A DNA stretch of 43,469 nucleotides, taken from NCBI GenBank assembly GCA_902168115.1, contig CABHPB010000074.1, positions 1-43,469 of the forward strand. The letters are read 5' to 3'. The notes beneath the pieces are model-generated. The model saw nothing but the letters and a program-made list of their open reading frames with translations, was not told the DNA's origin and made no database searches. A program made the translations under genes and the position numbers. This document shows positions 7,565 through 15,531 of the stretch, piece by piece. This DNA comes from an uncultured Methylopila sp. GTDB taxonomy: Bacteria > Pseudomonadota > Alphaproteobacteria > Rhizobiales > Methylopilaceae. Position 1 is the first letter of the stretch. The number at the start of each line of letters is the position of its first letter.

Positions 7565-8530
7565 ATGATATGCAAACGAAAGCAAAACCCGCCCCGGCGC
7601 CACCATTACCTGCCGGAGTTCTACCTGCAGCGGTGGGCCAATTCGACCGGACAGCTGACCGAGTTCCAGAAGCTGCCAACAGGCAAGCTGTCCGTGAAAC
7701 CTAAGTTTCCTCGGGCGACTGCCTTTGAGATGGATGGTTACACATCGCCTGGGCTCGCCCCGACAGAGGCACAGCATCTGGAACTGGAATTCTTCGGACC
7801 GATCGATTCCGACGCTGCTACCGTCATGAACAAGCTAGACTTAACGAAAGGACAGGTCCCTTCCGAGCGGGAAGACCGGCTCAAATGGGCGCGCTTTCTG
7901 GTGACAATGATGATGCGCAGTCCGGAAGACGTTGCGGCCATCAAAGCCGGAGTCGCCAAAGCGTGGCGACAGGAATCTCCAGAGCGCCGTGCAAAGTACG
8001 AGAAGGAGTTCCCCCTCGGCGACTGGCCGACTTTCGATGATTTTCTCGCAAGAACGACGCCAGAATATCTGGATCAGGTTGCGCTGAAACTGTTCAAGAG
8101 ACTGCTCGACAGCGACAAAATGGTCGAGGAAATCAGCAAGATGCTGCAGTTCTTCGTTCAACTCGAACCGGGTCAGCTCCGCTTAGTGACGTCCGATCGA
8201 CCAATCTATGTATCGTCGCATCTCATGGATCCGGACTATCACATTGTGCTTCCAGTGAGCGAAGACTGGGTCTATGTGGCCGCCCGCAGCTGGAAAACAC
8301 ACTTAAACCTTGTCAACAAAGGCTCCCAATTCTTTCGAGACATCAACAAAGGCTGCGTCCAGCGCGCCGTGAAATTTGTCTATACAAAGGACGAGGACAA
8401 CAGACCTTTTATTGAGAAACACTTCGGCAAGAAGCCGGTGGAGCCTTTTATGTCGGCATTGCAGCGGCTCTACGAAGCGAGCAAGGCCCGCGGGGTACTA
8501 CCTTCTCAACATGCTGATAACGCCTCCTAG
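7565..8530 (+). CDS. DUF4238 domain-containing protein
   Basis: The signature RRHHYLPEFYLQRWA near the N-terminus is the hallmark of DUF4238, a family without assigned function that typically begins with this HHY-x-P-x-FYL motif. The middle shows MMRSPEDV and TSDRPIYV segments also typical of the family. I place the start at ATG 7565 (321 residues), because the hallmark should lie close to the N-terminus. A TTG at 7520 would add 15 residues. The gene has the same low G+C content as the DUF2971 gene before it (29 of 60 at 8101-8160). The two look like a transferred accessory pair, possibly with a defence or stress role, but no effector domain is recognised. Confidence 0.83.
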   Translation: MICKRKQNPPRRHHYLPEFYLQRWANSTGQLTEFQKLPTGKLSVKPKFPRATAFEMDGYTSPGLAPTEAQHLELEFFGPIDSDAATVMNKLDLTKGQVPSEREDRLKWARFLVTMMMRSPEDVAAIKAGVAKAWRQESPERRAKYEKEFPLGDWPTFDDFLARTTPEYLDQVALKLFKRLLDSDKMVEEISKMLQFFVQLEPGQLRLVTSDRPIYVSSHLMDPDYHIVLPVSEDWVYVAARSWKTHLNLVNKGSQFFRDINKGCVQRAVKFVYTKDEDNRPFIEKHFGKKPVEPFMSALQRLYEASKARGVLPSQHADNAS

Positions 8531-8730
8531 AACCGAGAGAGTACCGATGCGCCCGCAAGGGCGTGATCATTACAAGGGTGTCCGCGGCGAAACGGAGAGC
8601 AGCTCCCGCTAGGAAGATCGCGGAAATGACCCGAGGCAACCTTCCAAAGCGGACGACGCCAACGTCGCATGTGGGTCAAGTCCGGCAGACCGAATAATCA
8701 CGGACCCTCAACCTCAACCTCAACCTTCCC

Positions 8731-9225
8731 TTATCCCCTCCGCCGCCCCGCCCATTTCGCGGGCCAGCTGACCATGCGGTCCTCCAGGTCCTCCTCGGCG
8801 ATCTCGGTCTCGGAACAGAACACCCTGTCCCGGACCGAGACGCCGGCCTCGTGCACTGTCTCGGGAGACCCTGAGACCAGCGGGTGCCACCAGCGGAGCT
8901 CCTCACCGTCGCGGATGATGCGGTAGGCGCACGTCTTCGGGAGCCAGCCGATCTCCTCCACCGTCTCGGGCGTAAGGCACACGCAGTCGGGAACGTGTTT
9001 CTTGCGCTCGGCATAGTTGGTGCAGCGGCAGCTCTGGCAGTCGAGCAGGCGGCAGGCGACGTCGGTGTAGGCGATCCGGTCGGTGTCTTCGTCCTGCAGC
9101 TTCAGCAGGCAGCAGCGGCCGCAGCCGTCGCACAGGCTCTCCCATTCGGCGTCCGACATTTCTTGCAGCGTCTTCGTGCGCCAGAAGGGCGGCTCGCTTG
9201 CGGCCTTGGCCGGCGGTCGTGGCAT
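8731..9225 (-). CDS. YcgN family cysteine-cluster protein
   Basis: This 164-residue protein belongs to the YcgN/UPF0260 family. Conserved features are [27 protein letters not shown] at the N-terminus, a cysteine-rich core (C-D-G-C-G-R-C-C, then [14 protein letters not shown]), VPDCVCLTP, and the C-terminal [16 protein letters not shown] and SWPAKW segments. The cysteine arrangement suggests metal or iron-sulfur binding, but the family's function is not established. Length and all conserved blocks are normal. It is transcribed divergently from the PBP1a gene across a 287-base gap. Confidence 0.93.
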   Translation of the reverse strand: MPRPPAKAASEPPFWRTKTLQEMSDAEWESLCDGCGRCCLLKLQDEDTDRIAYTDVACRLLDCQSCRCTNYAERKKHVPDCVCLTPETVEEIGWLPKTCAYRIIRDGEELRWWHPLVSGSPETVHEAGVSVRDRVFCSETEIAEEDLEDRMVSWPAKWAGRRRG

Positions 9226-9512
9226 CGAAATGGTCGCTCGTTCGGCGCGTCGCGCGCAGTTCGGGCCGGCGCGTAAAGCCGGTGGTCATGGTCAGCATGG
9301 CATGGCTGGCCATCGGCCTGGCCATCTTCGCCGCCTCGCGCGCGGGGCGCTTTCGGGGTAAGGATCGACAGGTCCGGCACGGCTCTTGCGCGGCGCGGGC
9401 GAACGGGTCAAGTCGTGTCCCGGAACGATGCGGCGCGCCGTCGTCCTTGGGCGGGGACGGATGCGGGCCGAGGTGACGGCGTAAAGGCCTTCGGCGGAAG
9501 AGGACGGCCGGT

Positions 9513-11672
9513 TTGGGCGATTGGTTCACGGGGCGCAAGCGGGCGGCGCTGAAGCGCCGGCTTCTCGCCGTCGACGCCTATATCGACGACGCCGTCGCGA
9601 GCGTCCTGCCCGGCTCGACGCGCAAGTGGGACGCGGTCTGCGCCGCCTTCGACCGGTTCCGCGTGCGGGGCTGGCGGCGCTGGCTCGCCGAGGGACTCGG
9701 CGAGATGGCGACGCTCGGCGTCGCCGGAACCGTGCTGATGCTGGCGTTGGCGCAGCCCGCCTTCCGCGAGACGGGCGACGACTGGCTGAACCGCGGCGAC
9801 ATCTCCGTCACCTTCCTCGACCGGCACGGAAACGAGATCGGCAAGCGCGGCGTGATGCAGAACGACGGCGTTCCCTTGTCGGAGCTGCCGCCGCACCTGA
9901 TCATGGCGGCGCTCGCGACCGAGGACCGGCGGTTCTACGGCCATTTCGGCATCGACGTGATGGGCACGCTCCGCGCCGTCGTGCAGAACGCGCGGCACCA
10001 GGGCGTGAAGCAGGGCGGCTCGTCGATCACGCAGCAGCTGGCGAAGAACATCTTCCTGTCGAACGAGCGCACGCTGGAGCGCAAGATCAACGAGGCCTTT
10101 CTGGCGCTCTGGCTCGAGCACCACATCACCAAGGACGAGATCCTAAAACTCTATCTCGACCGCGCCTATATGGGCGGCGGCGCCTTCGGCGTCGACGCGG
10201 CGGCCCAGTTCTACTTCGGAAAGTCCGCCCGCGAAGTCACTCTTGCCGAATCCGCAATGCTGGCGGGGCTGTTCAAGGCGCCGACCAAGTTCGCGCCGCA
10301 CATCAATCTTGCGGCGGCGCGCGCGAGAGCTTCGGTCGTACTCGATAACCTCGTCGACGCCGGGATGATGACCGAGGGGCAGGTGCAGGTCGCACGGTTC
10401 AACCCGGCGACGCCCAAGCCCGTTCAGCAGGTGACGAGCCCGGACTATTTCCTCGACTGGGCCTTCGGCGAGATCCGCAACATGGCCAAGGCCGGCGCCT
10501 TCAACGGCCAGCGCGTGCTGGTCGTGCGCACGGCGCTCGACCCGGCGGTGCAGCGCCATGCGGAGGCCTCGGTCGAGCAGATGCTGCGCCAGTACGGCGA
10601 GCAGTACGACGTCGACCAGGCGGCGGCGGTGATCATGGAGCCGGGCGGCGCGGTCCGGGCGATGGTCGGCGGGCGCGACTACGGCGTCAGCCAGTTCAAC
10701 CGCGCGGTCGACGCCTATCGCCAGCCGGGCTCGTCGTTCAAGACCTACGTCTACGCGGCCGCCTTCGCCTCGGGGAAATACACGCCGGATTCGGTCGTCG
10801 TCGACACCGGCATCTGCGTCGGCAACTGGTGCCCGCAGAACTACGCCAAGAAATTTTCCGGCAAGGTCCAGCTCGTCAACGCCTACGCCCGGTCGATCAA
10901 CACCGTTCCGGTTCGACTCGCGCTCGCCGTCGGGCAGCGGCCGATCATCCAGCTCGCCCACGCGATGGGGATCCGCTCGAAGCTCGACGTCGGCCGCGCC
11001 TTCGCGCTTGGCGTCGAGGAGGTTTCCGTCATGGACCACACCTCGGCCTACGCCACGATCGCCAATGGCGGGCGGAAATCGCAGCCCCATGCGGCCGTCG
11101 AGGTGCTCGACTCGAAGGGCGACATCCTGTGGCGGCAGGACCGCGACATGAAGCCGGGCGACCAGATCCTCGGCGCGCATGTCGTCGCCGACATGAACAA
11201 GATCATGCTCGCCGTGACGGAAGCCGGCACCGGCGGGCGCGCCCGCATGGACGGCTGGCAGGTGCTCGGCAAGACCGGCACATCGCAGTCCTACCGCGAC
11301 GGCTGGTTCGTCGGCTTCACCAGCTCGCTCGTCGGCGGGATCTGGTTCGGCAACGACGACTTCACCGCGACCAACGAGATGACCGGCGGCTCCCTCCCCG
11401 CAATGACGTGGAAGGAGATCATGACCTTCGCGCATCAGGGCCTGACCCCGCGCCCGCTGCTCGGACTGCCGCAGCCCGCGAACGGCGCGGCGGTGGCGCA
11501 GGCCCCTGCCGACGGCGAGTCCGGAGCGCCGCGCTCGCGCAACCTCACCGAGGGCGCCGCCAAGGTTTTGACCGACATCGCTCTCGACGCCTCGACCGCC
11601 GGCGGCCGGCCGCAGGACCGGGCCTCGCTCGGAGGACCTGAAATCATCCGCCCGCGCGCGATCGCCCGGTAG
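9513..11672 (+). CDS. Penicillin-binding protein 1A family, bifunctional peptidoglycan synthase
   Basis: This is a class A PBP of 719 residues that polymerises glycan strands and crosslinks stem peptides in the periplasm. A membrane helix lies at about residues 65-85. The glycosyltransferase domain has the catalytic glutamate E137 in TEDRRFY and the GGSSITQQLAKN motif. The transpeptidase domain has the active-site S407-S-F-K410, S461-I-N463, and K587-T-G-T-S. Start is TTG at 9513 with GAGGA eight bases upstream. The C-terminal tail after about residue 640 is low-complexity. Two DUF1214/DUF1254 genes follow with 7-base spacing and a 10-base overlap, so the three form one operon. Confidence 0.93.
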   Translation: MGDWFTGRKRAALKRRLLAVDAYIDDAVASVLPGSTRKWDAVCAAFDRFRVRGWRRWLAEGLGEMATLGVAGTVLMLALAQPAFRETGDDWLNRGDISVTFLDRHGNEIGKRGVMQNDGVPLSELPPHLIMAALATEDRRFYGHFGIDVMGTLRAVVQNARHQGVKQGGSSITQQLAKNIFLSNERTLERKINEAFLALWLEHHITKDEILKLYLDRAYMGGGAFGVDAAAQFYFGKSAREVTLAESAMLAGLFKAPTKFAPHINLAAARARASVVLDNLVDAGMMTEGQVQVARFNPATPKPVQQVTSPDYFLDWAFGEIRNMAKAGAFNGQRVLVVRTALDPAVQRHAEASVEQMLRQYGEQYDVDQAAAVIMEPGGAVRAMVGGRDYGVSQFNRAVDAYRQPGSSFKTYVYAAAFASGKYTPDSVVVDTGICVGNWCPQNYAKKFSGKVQLVNAYARSINTVPVRLALAVGQRPIIQLAHAMGIRSKLDVGRAFALGVEEVSVMDHTSAYATIANGGRKSQPHAAVEVLDSKGDILWRQDRDMKPGDQILGAHVVADMNKIMLAVTEAGTGGRARMDGWQVLGKTGTSQSYRDGWFVGFTSSLVGGIWFGNDDFTATNEMTGGSLPAMTWKEIMTFAHQGLTPRPLLGLPQPANGAAVAQAPADGESGAPRSRNLTEGAAKVLTDIALDASTAGGRPQDRASLGGPEIIRPRAIAR

Positions 11673-11679
11673 GCCGCTC

Positions 11680-12258
11680 ATGCGTCTCGTCATCGGCGCG
11701 ATCGTCGCGCTCGCGCTCGCGGCCTCGCTCGGACTGGGAGCGACCTGGTGGACGGTCGCCAACGGGCTGCCGGTCAGCGGACTCCGGATCGGCGTCTGGA
11801 AGGCGGAGCCGGACATCGGCACGCTCGACGCCGACCCCTACGAGGTCGCGCAGACCGCACGCTCAGGCGAGGCTCCGATCTCCTATGGCGACGGCCTCGC
11901 CTTCACCGCCACGACCGACGATCAGGGGCGCACGCTGAAAAGCGCCTGCGACTACGAGCTTCGGGGCGACATCCCGCCGGTCCGGCTCTGGACGCTTTCG
12001 GCCTTCCGGCCGGACGGCCGCCGGCGCAACGCCGCCCGGCCAGACGTCGCCCTGACGAGCGCGGACGCCGTGCGCCGCGCCGGCGCGCCGCTGTCGATCG
12101 TGGTCTCGCCGCGCGCGCGGCCGGGCAACTGGCTGCCGCTCGAGGGCGACGGCCGCTTCGTGCTCCGGCTCACGCTCTACGACACCACCCTCGGCACGCC
12201 GCTCGAACGCGCCAATCCCACCGCCCTGCTCAGCCTGAGGAGGGGCGCATGTGGCTGA
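11680..12258 (+). CDS. DUF1214 domain-containing exported protein
   Basis: This 192-residue protein has an N-terminal membrane or signal helix (about residues 4-22). It is followed by features of DUF1214: DPYEVAQTARSGEAPISYGDGL, a YELRGDIPPVRLWTL segment and a C-terminal GNWLPLEGDGRFVLRLTLYD block. DUF1214 and DUF1254 domains are commonly adjacent or fused in bacteria; their role is unknown. It starts seven bases after the PBP1a stop and overlaps the next gene by 10 bases, so translation is probably coupled. The short length means it carries only the DUF1214 domain. Confidence 0.85.
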   Translation: MRLVIGAIVALALAASLGLGATWWTVANGLPVSGLRIGVWKAEPDIGTLDADPYEVAQTARSGEAPISYGDGLAFTATTDDQGRTLKSACDYELRGDIPPVRLWTLSAFRPDGRRRNAARPDVALTSADAVRRAGAPLSIVVSPRARPGNWLPLEGDGRFVLRLTLYDTTLGTPLERANPTALLSLRRGACG

Positions 12259-12818
12259 TGCGCGCCGCCTATGTGCTGGCGCTCGGCCTCGTCGTCGCCG
12301 GCCTCGTCCATGTCGGCTCGCTGCTCGGCGTGCCGCGCGTTGCGACGCAGGGGCCCTATGAGCGGCTCGCCAGGCTCGACGCCGACGGCCGCTTCGCGCT
12401 GCTGCCGGACACGGGCGAGAAGGCGGACCTGCTGCCTTTCCGCGACCCGGCCTTCGTCACCGCCGCCTGCCGCTATGATCTCGCGAAAGGTCCGGTCGTG
12501 CTGCGCGCGGAGCTGCCGCCGACCTACGGCGCCCTGACGGTGCATAACAGGCTTGGCCAGCCCTTCTACCTGCTGACCGACAAGGCCGCGCGCGAGGGGC
12601 GCGTCGAGGTGAAGATCTTCGCGAGCGAGGAGCAGGCGACCGCCGAGGAGGAGGCGGCGCCGGACGACGCGCCGCAGCTTCGGATCGTCTCCCCGACCCC
12701 GACGGGATTTGCGCTGGTGCGGCTGTTCACGCCCGGGGAAAGCGCGCGCGAAGGCGTCCGCGCGGCCGCCTCGAAGGCGGCCTGCTCGCAAGCGTCCGCC
12801 TCGAAGGTCAACCCTTGA
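12249..12818 (+). CDS. DUF1254-type exported protein
   Basis: This is a 189-residue protein starting at ATG 12249 inside the end of the DUF1214 gene. It has an N-terminal hydrophobic helix (about residues 5-28) and then a GPYERLARL and LPFRDPAFVTAACRYDL region resembling the short DUF1254-family partner seen beside DUF1214 genes in Hyphomicrobiales. The middle (EEQATAEEEAAPDD) is an acidic linker. The longer open frame that starts upstream at 11748 is an overlap artefact. The 3' end overlaps the opposing lipoprotein gene by 11 bases. Confidence 0.75.
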   Translation: MWLMRAAYVLALGLVVAGLVHVGSLLGVPRVATQGPYERLARLDADGRFALLPDTGEKADLLPFRDPAFVTAACRYDLAKGPVVLRAELPPTYGALTVHNRLGQPFYLLTDKAAREGRVEVKIFASEEQATAEEEAAPDDAPQLRIVSPTPTGFALVRLFTPGESAREGVRAAASKAACSQASASKVNP

Positions 12819-13572
12819 AGACGCCGCGCTGCGGTCCGAGCGGCCGCAGGCTCTTCAGAACCATCGCGAAGGCGTCGAGGGCGGCGAGCGCGACGTCGGC
12901 CCTGGGATCTGGCGTCTCGATCATCAGCCGGTCGAGCGCGTAGCGGTAGGCGACGAGCCTCTCCTCGAACGACTCGCGCGTCCAGGCGATGAACAGCCCG
13001 TTCTCGTCGATACGGGCCAGGGCGTTCTCGCGTTCCTCCGGCGTCACTTCCGGCGCGGTTTCGAGCGTGCGCCGGCGGGCCCGGTCGTCGACGTCGACGC
13101 GCGCCGCCGACTGGAAGAACGGCTCGACGCGCGCCGTGTCCGCCACGACGTCGTCGATCAGGCGGGCATAGCGGGCCGAGCTCGACCTGAAGTCGATCGC
13201 GAGCAGCGTGCGGACGTAGTTCGCCTTTTCAAGCCTGAGCCGGTCCGCGGGCAGGATACGGGTCCGCCTGAGTTCGGCGATCACCCGGCCGCGATACTGC
13301 TCGTGGAGCGGCGGCATCACCACGGCCCAGGCGAGGTCGCGCATCTCCTGCTCGTTGTCCGTGCCGCGGAACGGCGACACGGGTTCGGACCGGGACCGGG
13401 CGAGCGCGTCGCCCATGGCGGGCAGGATCCGGTCGTTGACGACGTTCGGGTTCTTGCGCCCGAAGTCGCCCGTCTGGGCGCAGCCGGACAGGGTCGCGGC
13501 GATCGCAAGGAGGCCGAGCCACGCGGCCGGCCCGGACGGCCGACCGGCCGTCCAGCCGACCGAAGGGATCAC
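12808..13572 (-). CDS. Hypothetical lipoprotein
   Basis: This 254-residue protein has an N-terminal signal peptide ending in a lipobox (LSGC, about residues 28-31), so the mature protein should be lipid-anchored in the envelope. The remainder is helical and charged (LRRTRILPADRLRLEKANYVRTLLA, RYARLIDDVVADTARVEPFF) with no domain I recognise. Its start overlaps the stop of the small upstream gene (ATGA-type, 4 bases), so the two are probably translated together. It is convergent with the PBP1a operon, 3' ends overlapping by 11 bases. Confidence 0.75.
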   Translation of the reverse strand: MIPSVGWTAGRPSGPAAWLGLLAIAATLSGCAQTGDFGRKNPNVVNDRILPAMGDALARSRSEPVSPFRGTDNEQEMRDLAWAVVMPPLHEQYRGRVIAELRRTRILPADRLRLEKANYVRTLLAIDFRSSSARYARLIDDVVADTARVEPFFQSAARVDVDDRARRRTLETAPEVTPEERENALARIDENGLFIAWTRESFEERLVAYRYALDRLMIETPDPRADVALAALDAFAMVLKSLRPLGPQRGVFKG

Positions 13573-13757
13573 GAGACCGGCGTCGGTTCGTCGCGTTCCC
13601 GCGCAGGCGCGGGATTGGCCGACGCCTGCTGCGGATCCCGCTGGTAGCGCACGCCGGTGAAGAACAGGATATCGGCGCTCTGGGCGGGCGCCGCGCGCTT
13701 CTGCGGCTGGCGAGCAGCCGGCCGAGGCGCGGTTTCGAAAGCGAGCACGAGGCCCAT
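13569..13757 (-). CDS. Small conserved-looking hypothetical protein
   Basis: This 62-residue protein starts at ATG 13757, chosen because GGGGAGG sits five bases upstream. The open frame extends to a TTG at 13772 but that lacks a site. It begins MGLVLAFETAPRP and contains an ILFFTGVRYQRDP block followed by a basic, proline-rich tail. No domain is recognised. It overlaps the lipoprotein gene by four bases and is divergent from the DUF2336 gene across a region carrying CtrA-like sites. Confidence 0.6.
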   Translation of the reverse strand: MGLVLAFETAPRPAARQPQKRAAPAQSADILFFTGVRYQRDPQQASANPAPARERDEPTPVS

Positions 13758-14063
13758 CTGATCCTCCCCCAAGTGGGGCTGAGAGCGAATGGCCCGGCCG
13801 GTTTCAAGCCCGACTGCGGGCCGTGTCTGACAGCAATTGAGGAGCGCAAATGGTTAACGAGACGTAAGCGCCCGAAGGCAAGCCGCGTGAAGGCCGGGAT
13901 TGTGTCCGGAACATCACATGGCAGACCAAGTCAGGGGTCCCCTTCTCCCGCGACTCCGGTCAATGATCAGGCCGCGATCAGGCGCGTTAACCGATCGCTA
14001 ACCATACGGGTCCGAGACTCTGCTCACGGCGTTCGGCCGGCGACCCCTCTCCGGAACCTCGCG
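13758..14063. promoter_or_regulatory. Divergent control region with CtrA-like sites
   Basis: This 306-base gap serves the small-protein/lipoprotein pair on the left and the DUF2336 gene on the right. It holds an 8-base CtrA half-site TTAACCAT on the minus strand (13850-13857). It also holds TTAA-N7-CTAAC on the plus strand (13987-14002, one mismatch to TTAA-N7-TTAAC) running on into CTAACCAT. Two GANTC methylation sites lie at 13952-13956 and 14016-14020. The long open frame reading through from 13773 is judged non-coding here because GTTAACC sites and the spacing to ATG 14064 look like promoter DNA. Confidence 0.5.
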
Positions 14064-15182
14064 ATGACACCGAACCTGCTTCCGGTGGAAGCGCTCGAGC
14101 GGCTCGATCGACAGGACGGCGTCGACACGCGTCCGATCCTGGTGCGCGTGCTCACGGACCTGTTCGTGCAGCAGCCGGAGCATTCGAGGGAAGACATCGC
14201 CCGCTACGAGGAGCTCGTCGGCAAGCTGCTCGACGTGGTGGACATCGAGTCTCGCGCAGCGGTCGCCCGCAAGCTCGCTCCGGACAGCCGCGCGCCCCGG
14301 TCGGTCATCGATCGCCTGCTCGCCGACGACGCCGCCGTCTCCGCGCCCATCCTCGCCCGCTTCGGCGACGCCCCGAAGGGCAGGCTGCTCGCGCTCGCCC
14401 TCGACGGCGGCCCGGTCGAGGCCTCCGCGGTCGCCTCCCGCGCCGACATCGACGACGAGCTCATCCGCACGCTCGTCCATCACCCGGACGATCTCGTGCT
14501 CGAGACGCTTGCGGCCAACGACGCGGCGAGGCTGGCAGACGGGCCGCTCCGGACCCTGGTCGAGCGCGCCATCGACGCGCCGGCGCTCGCGGCCACGCTG
14601 CTGCGGCGCATGGACCTCGATCCTGCGGCGCTTGCGCCGCTCTACCGTTTTGCGGAGCCTGCCCGCCGCTCCGCGATCCGCGCGGCGCTTTCGGCCCGCG
14701 CCGGCCGCTTCTCCACACCCGTCCGGCCTGCCCGGTCCAAGGACGCGCGCACGCTTCTCGATACGGCCGTCGGCGCCGACGATCCGTCCGGGATCGCGGA
14801 GGCGCTCGCCGAGACGCTTGACCTGAAGCCCGACGATGCGGCCCGGCTCGCGACCGATCCGAGCGGCGAGCCCTTCGTGATGATGCTGCGCGCGGCCGGC
14901 GCCTCCGACGAGCAGATCGTCCGGGCGATGCTGATCGGCCAGCCCGAGATCGCGCGGTCGGTGCAGCGGTTCTTCGAATTGGTGGAGATCGCCGAGACGA
15001 CGCCGCGCGGCGTCGCCGCCGAACTGGTCTACGCCCTCGCCCGGCCTGCGCCACGGCCGGCGCAGGTCCGCCGCGAGCCGGTGTTCGAGCCGCTGGGCGT
15101 GCCCGAGCGCGCCGGCGCCGCAAGGCCCGCCGCGACCCGCCGCCCGGTCGAACGACAGGATGCGGCCCGCCGGCGCGGCTGA
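14064..15182 (+). CDS. DUF2336 domain-containing protein
   Basis: This is a 372-residue soluble protein built of helical repeats. It opens with LLPVEALERLDRQDGVDTRPILVRVLTDLF, followed by HSREDIARYEELVGKLLDVVDIESRAAVARKLA, the typical DUF2336 N-terminal block. HEAT-like degenerate repeats then run to about residue 300, and a low-complexity tail rich in A, R and P ends it. The family is alphaproteobacterial and its function is unknown; links to cell-cycle control are inferred from CtrA-like sites upstream. I chose ATG 14064 as start. It ends with a TGA abutting the stop of the opposing DUF1491 gene (TGATCA at 15180-15185). Confidence 0.87.
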   Translation: MTPNLLPVEALERLDRQDGVDTRPILVRVLTDLFVQQPEHSREDIARYEELVGKLLDVVDIESRAAVARKLAPDSRAPRSVIDRLLADDAAVSAPILARFGDAPKGRLLALALDGGPVEASAVASRADIDDELIRTLVHHPDDLVLETLAANDAARLADGPLRTLVERAIDAPALAATLLRRMDLDPAALAPLYRFAEPARRSAIRAALSARAGRFSTPVRPARSKDARTLLDTAVGADDPSGIAEALAETLDLKPDDAARLATDPSGEPFVMMLRAAGASDEQIVRAMLIGQPEIARSVQRFFELVEIAETTPRGVAAELVYALARPAPRPAQVRREPVFEPLGVPERAGAARPAATRRPVERQDAARRRG

Positions 15183-15515
15183 TCAGACGGACAGGTGCGG
15201 CTCGCCCGCGCGGTCCTCGACCACGACGATCCACAGATCCGGATCGAAGCGCGCCTCGCGCTTGAGGCGTTCCTCGACGGTCAGCCCGTCGACGGCCTCG
15301 GCGATCCGCTCGAAGGCGCGGCTGTCGCCCTGCCCCGTCTCGCTCTGGGGCGCGGGGCCGTAGAGATCGTTGGTTCCGTCGAGCCGGTCGAGGACGATGA
15401 AGATCGCGCCGGCCTCCGCCGACCCGCGCTTGCGGACGAGGGCGTAGGCGCCCTCGATCTGGCAGCGGCGGACATAGGCCGAGACCCAGAAGTCCGAGGT
15501 CAGGCGCGCGCTCAC
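15183..15515 (-). CDS. DUF1491 family protein
   Basis: This 110-residue protein matches DUF1491, a small alphaproteobacterial family of unknown function. Visible family blocks are SDFWVSAYVRRCQIEGAYA, VRKRGSAEAGAIFI, DRLDGTNDLYGPAPQ and a C-terminal EARFDPDLWIVVVEDR. The length is normal. The start is GTG at 15515, 16 bases after the stop of the peptidoglycan-binding gene, making it the last gene of a three-gene minus-strand operon (histidine kinase, peptidoglycan-binding protein, DUF1491). Confidence 0.9.
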   Translation of the reverse strand: MSARLTSDFWVSAYVRRCQIEGAYALVRKRGSAEAGAIFIVLDRLDGTNDLYGPAPQSETGQGDSRAFERIAEAVDGLTVEERLKREARFDPDLWIVVVEDRAGEPHLSV

Positions 15516-15531
15516 GCCTGCGCGCCGCCGC

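Noticed and set aside
8548-8563. CGCCC-GCAA-GGGCG mini-hairpin after the DUF4238 gene
   Set aside because: Five-base stem without a T-run; too weak to call as terminator.
8704-8725. Triple CTCAAC tandem repeat
   Set aside because: Too short and simple to be a functional repeat or CRISPR.
9288-9476. 62-codon frame with a short hydrophobic start (MAWLAIGLAIFAA) between ycgN and the PBP1a gene
   Set aside because: A single hydrophobic stretch in a G+C-rich divergent gap; the rest is random-looking and there is no ribosome site. It could still be a small membrane protein.
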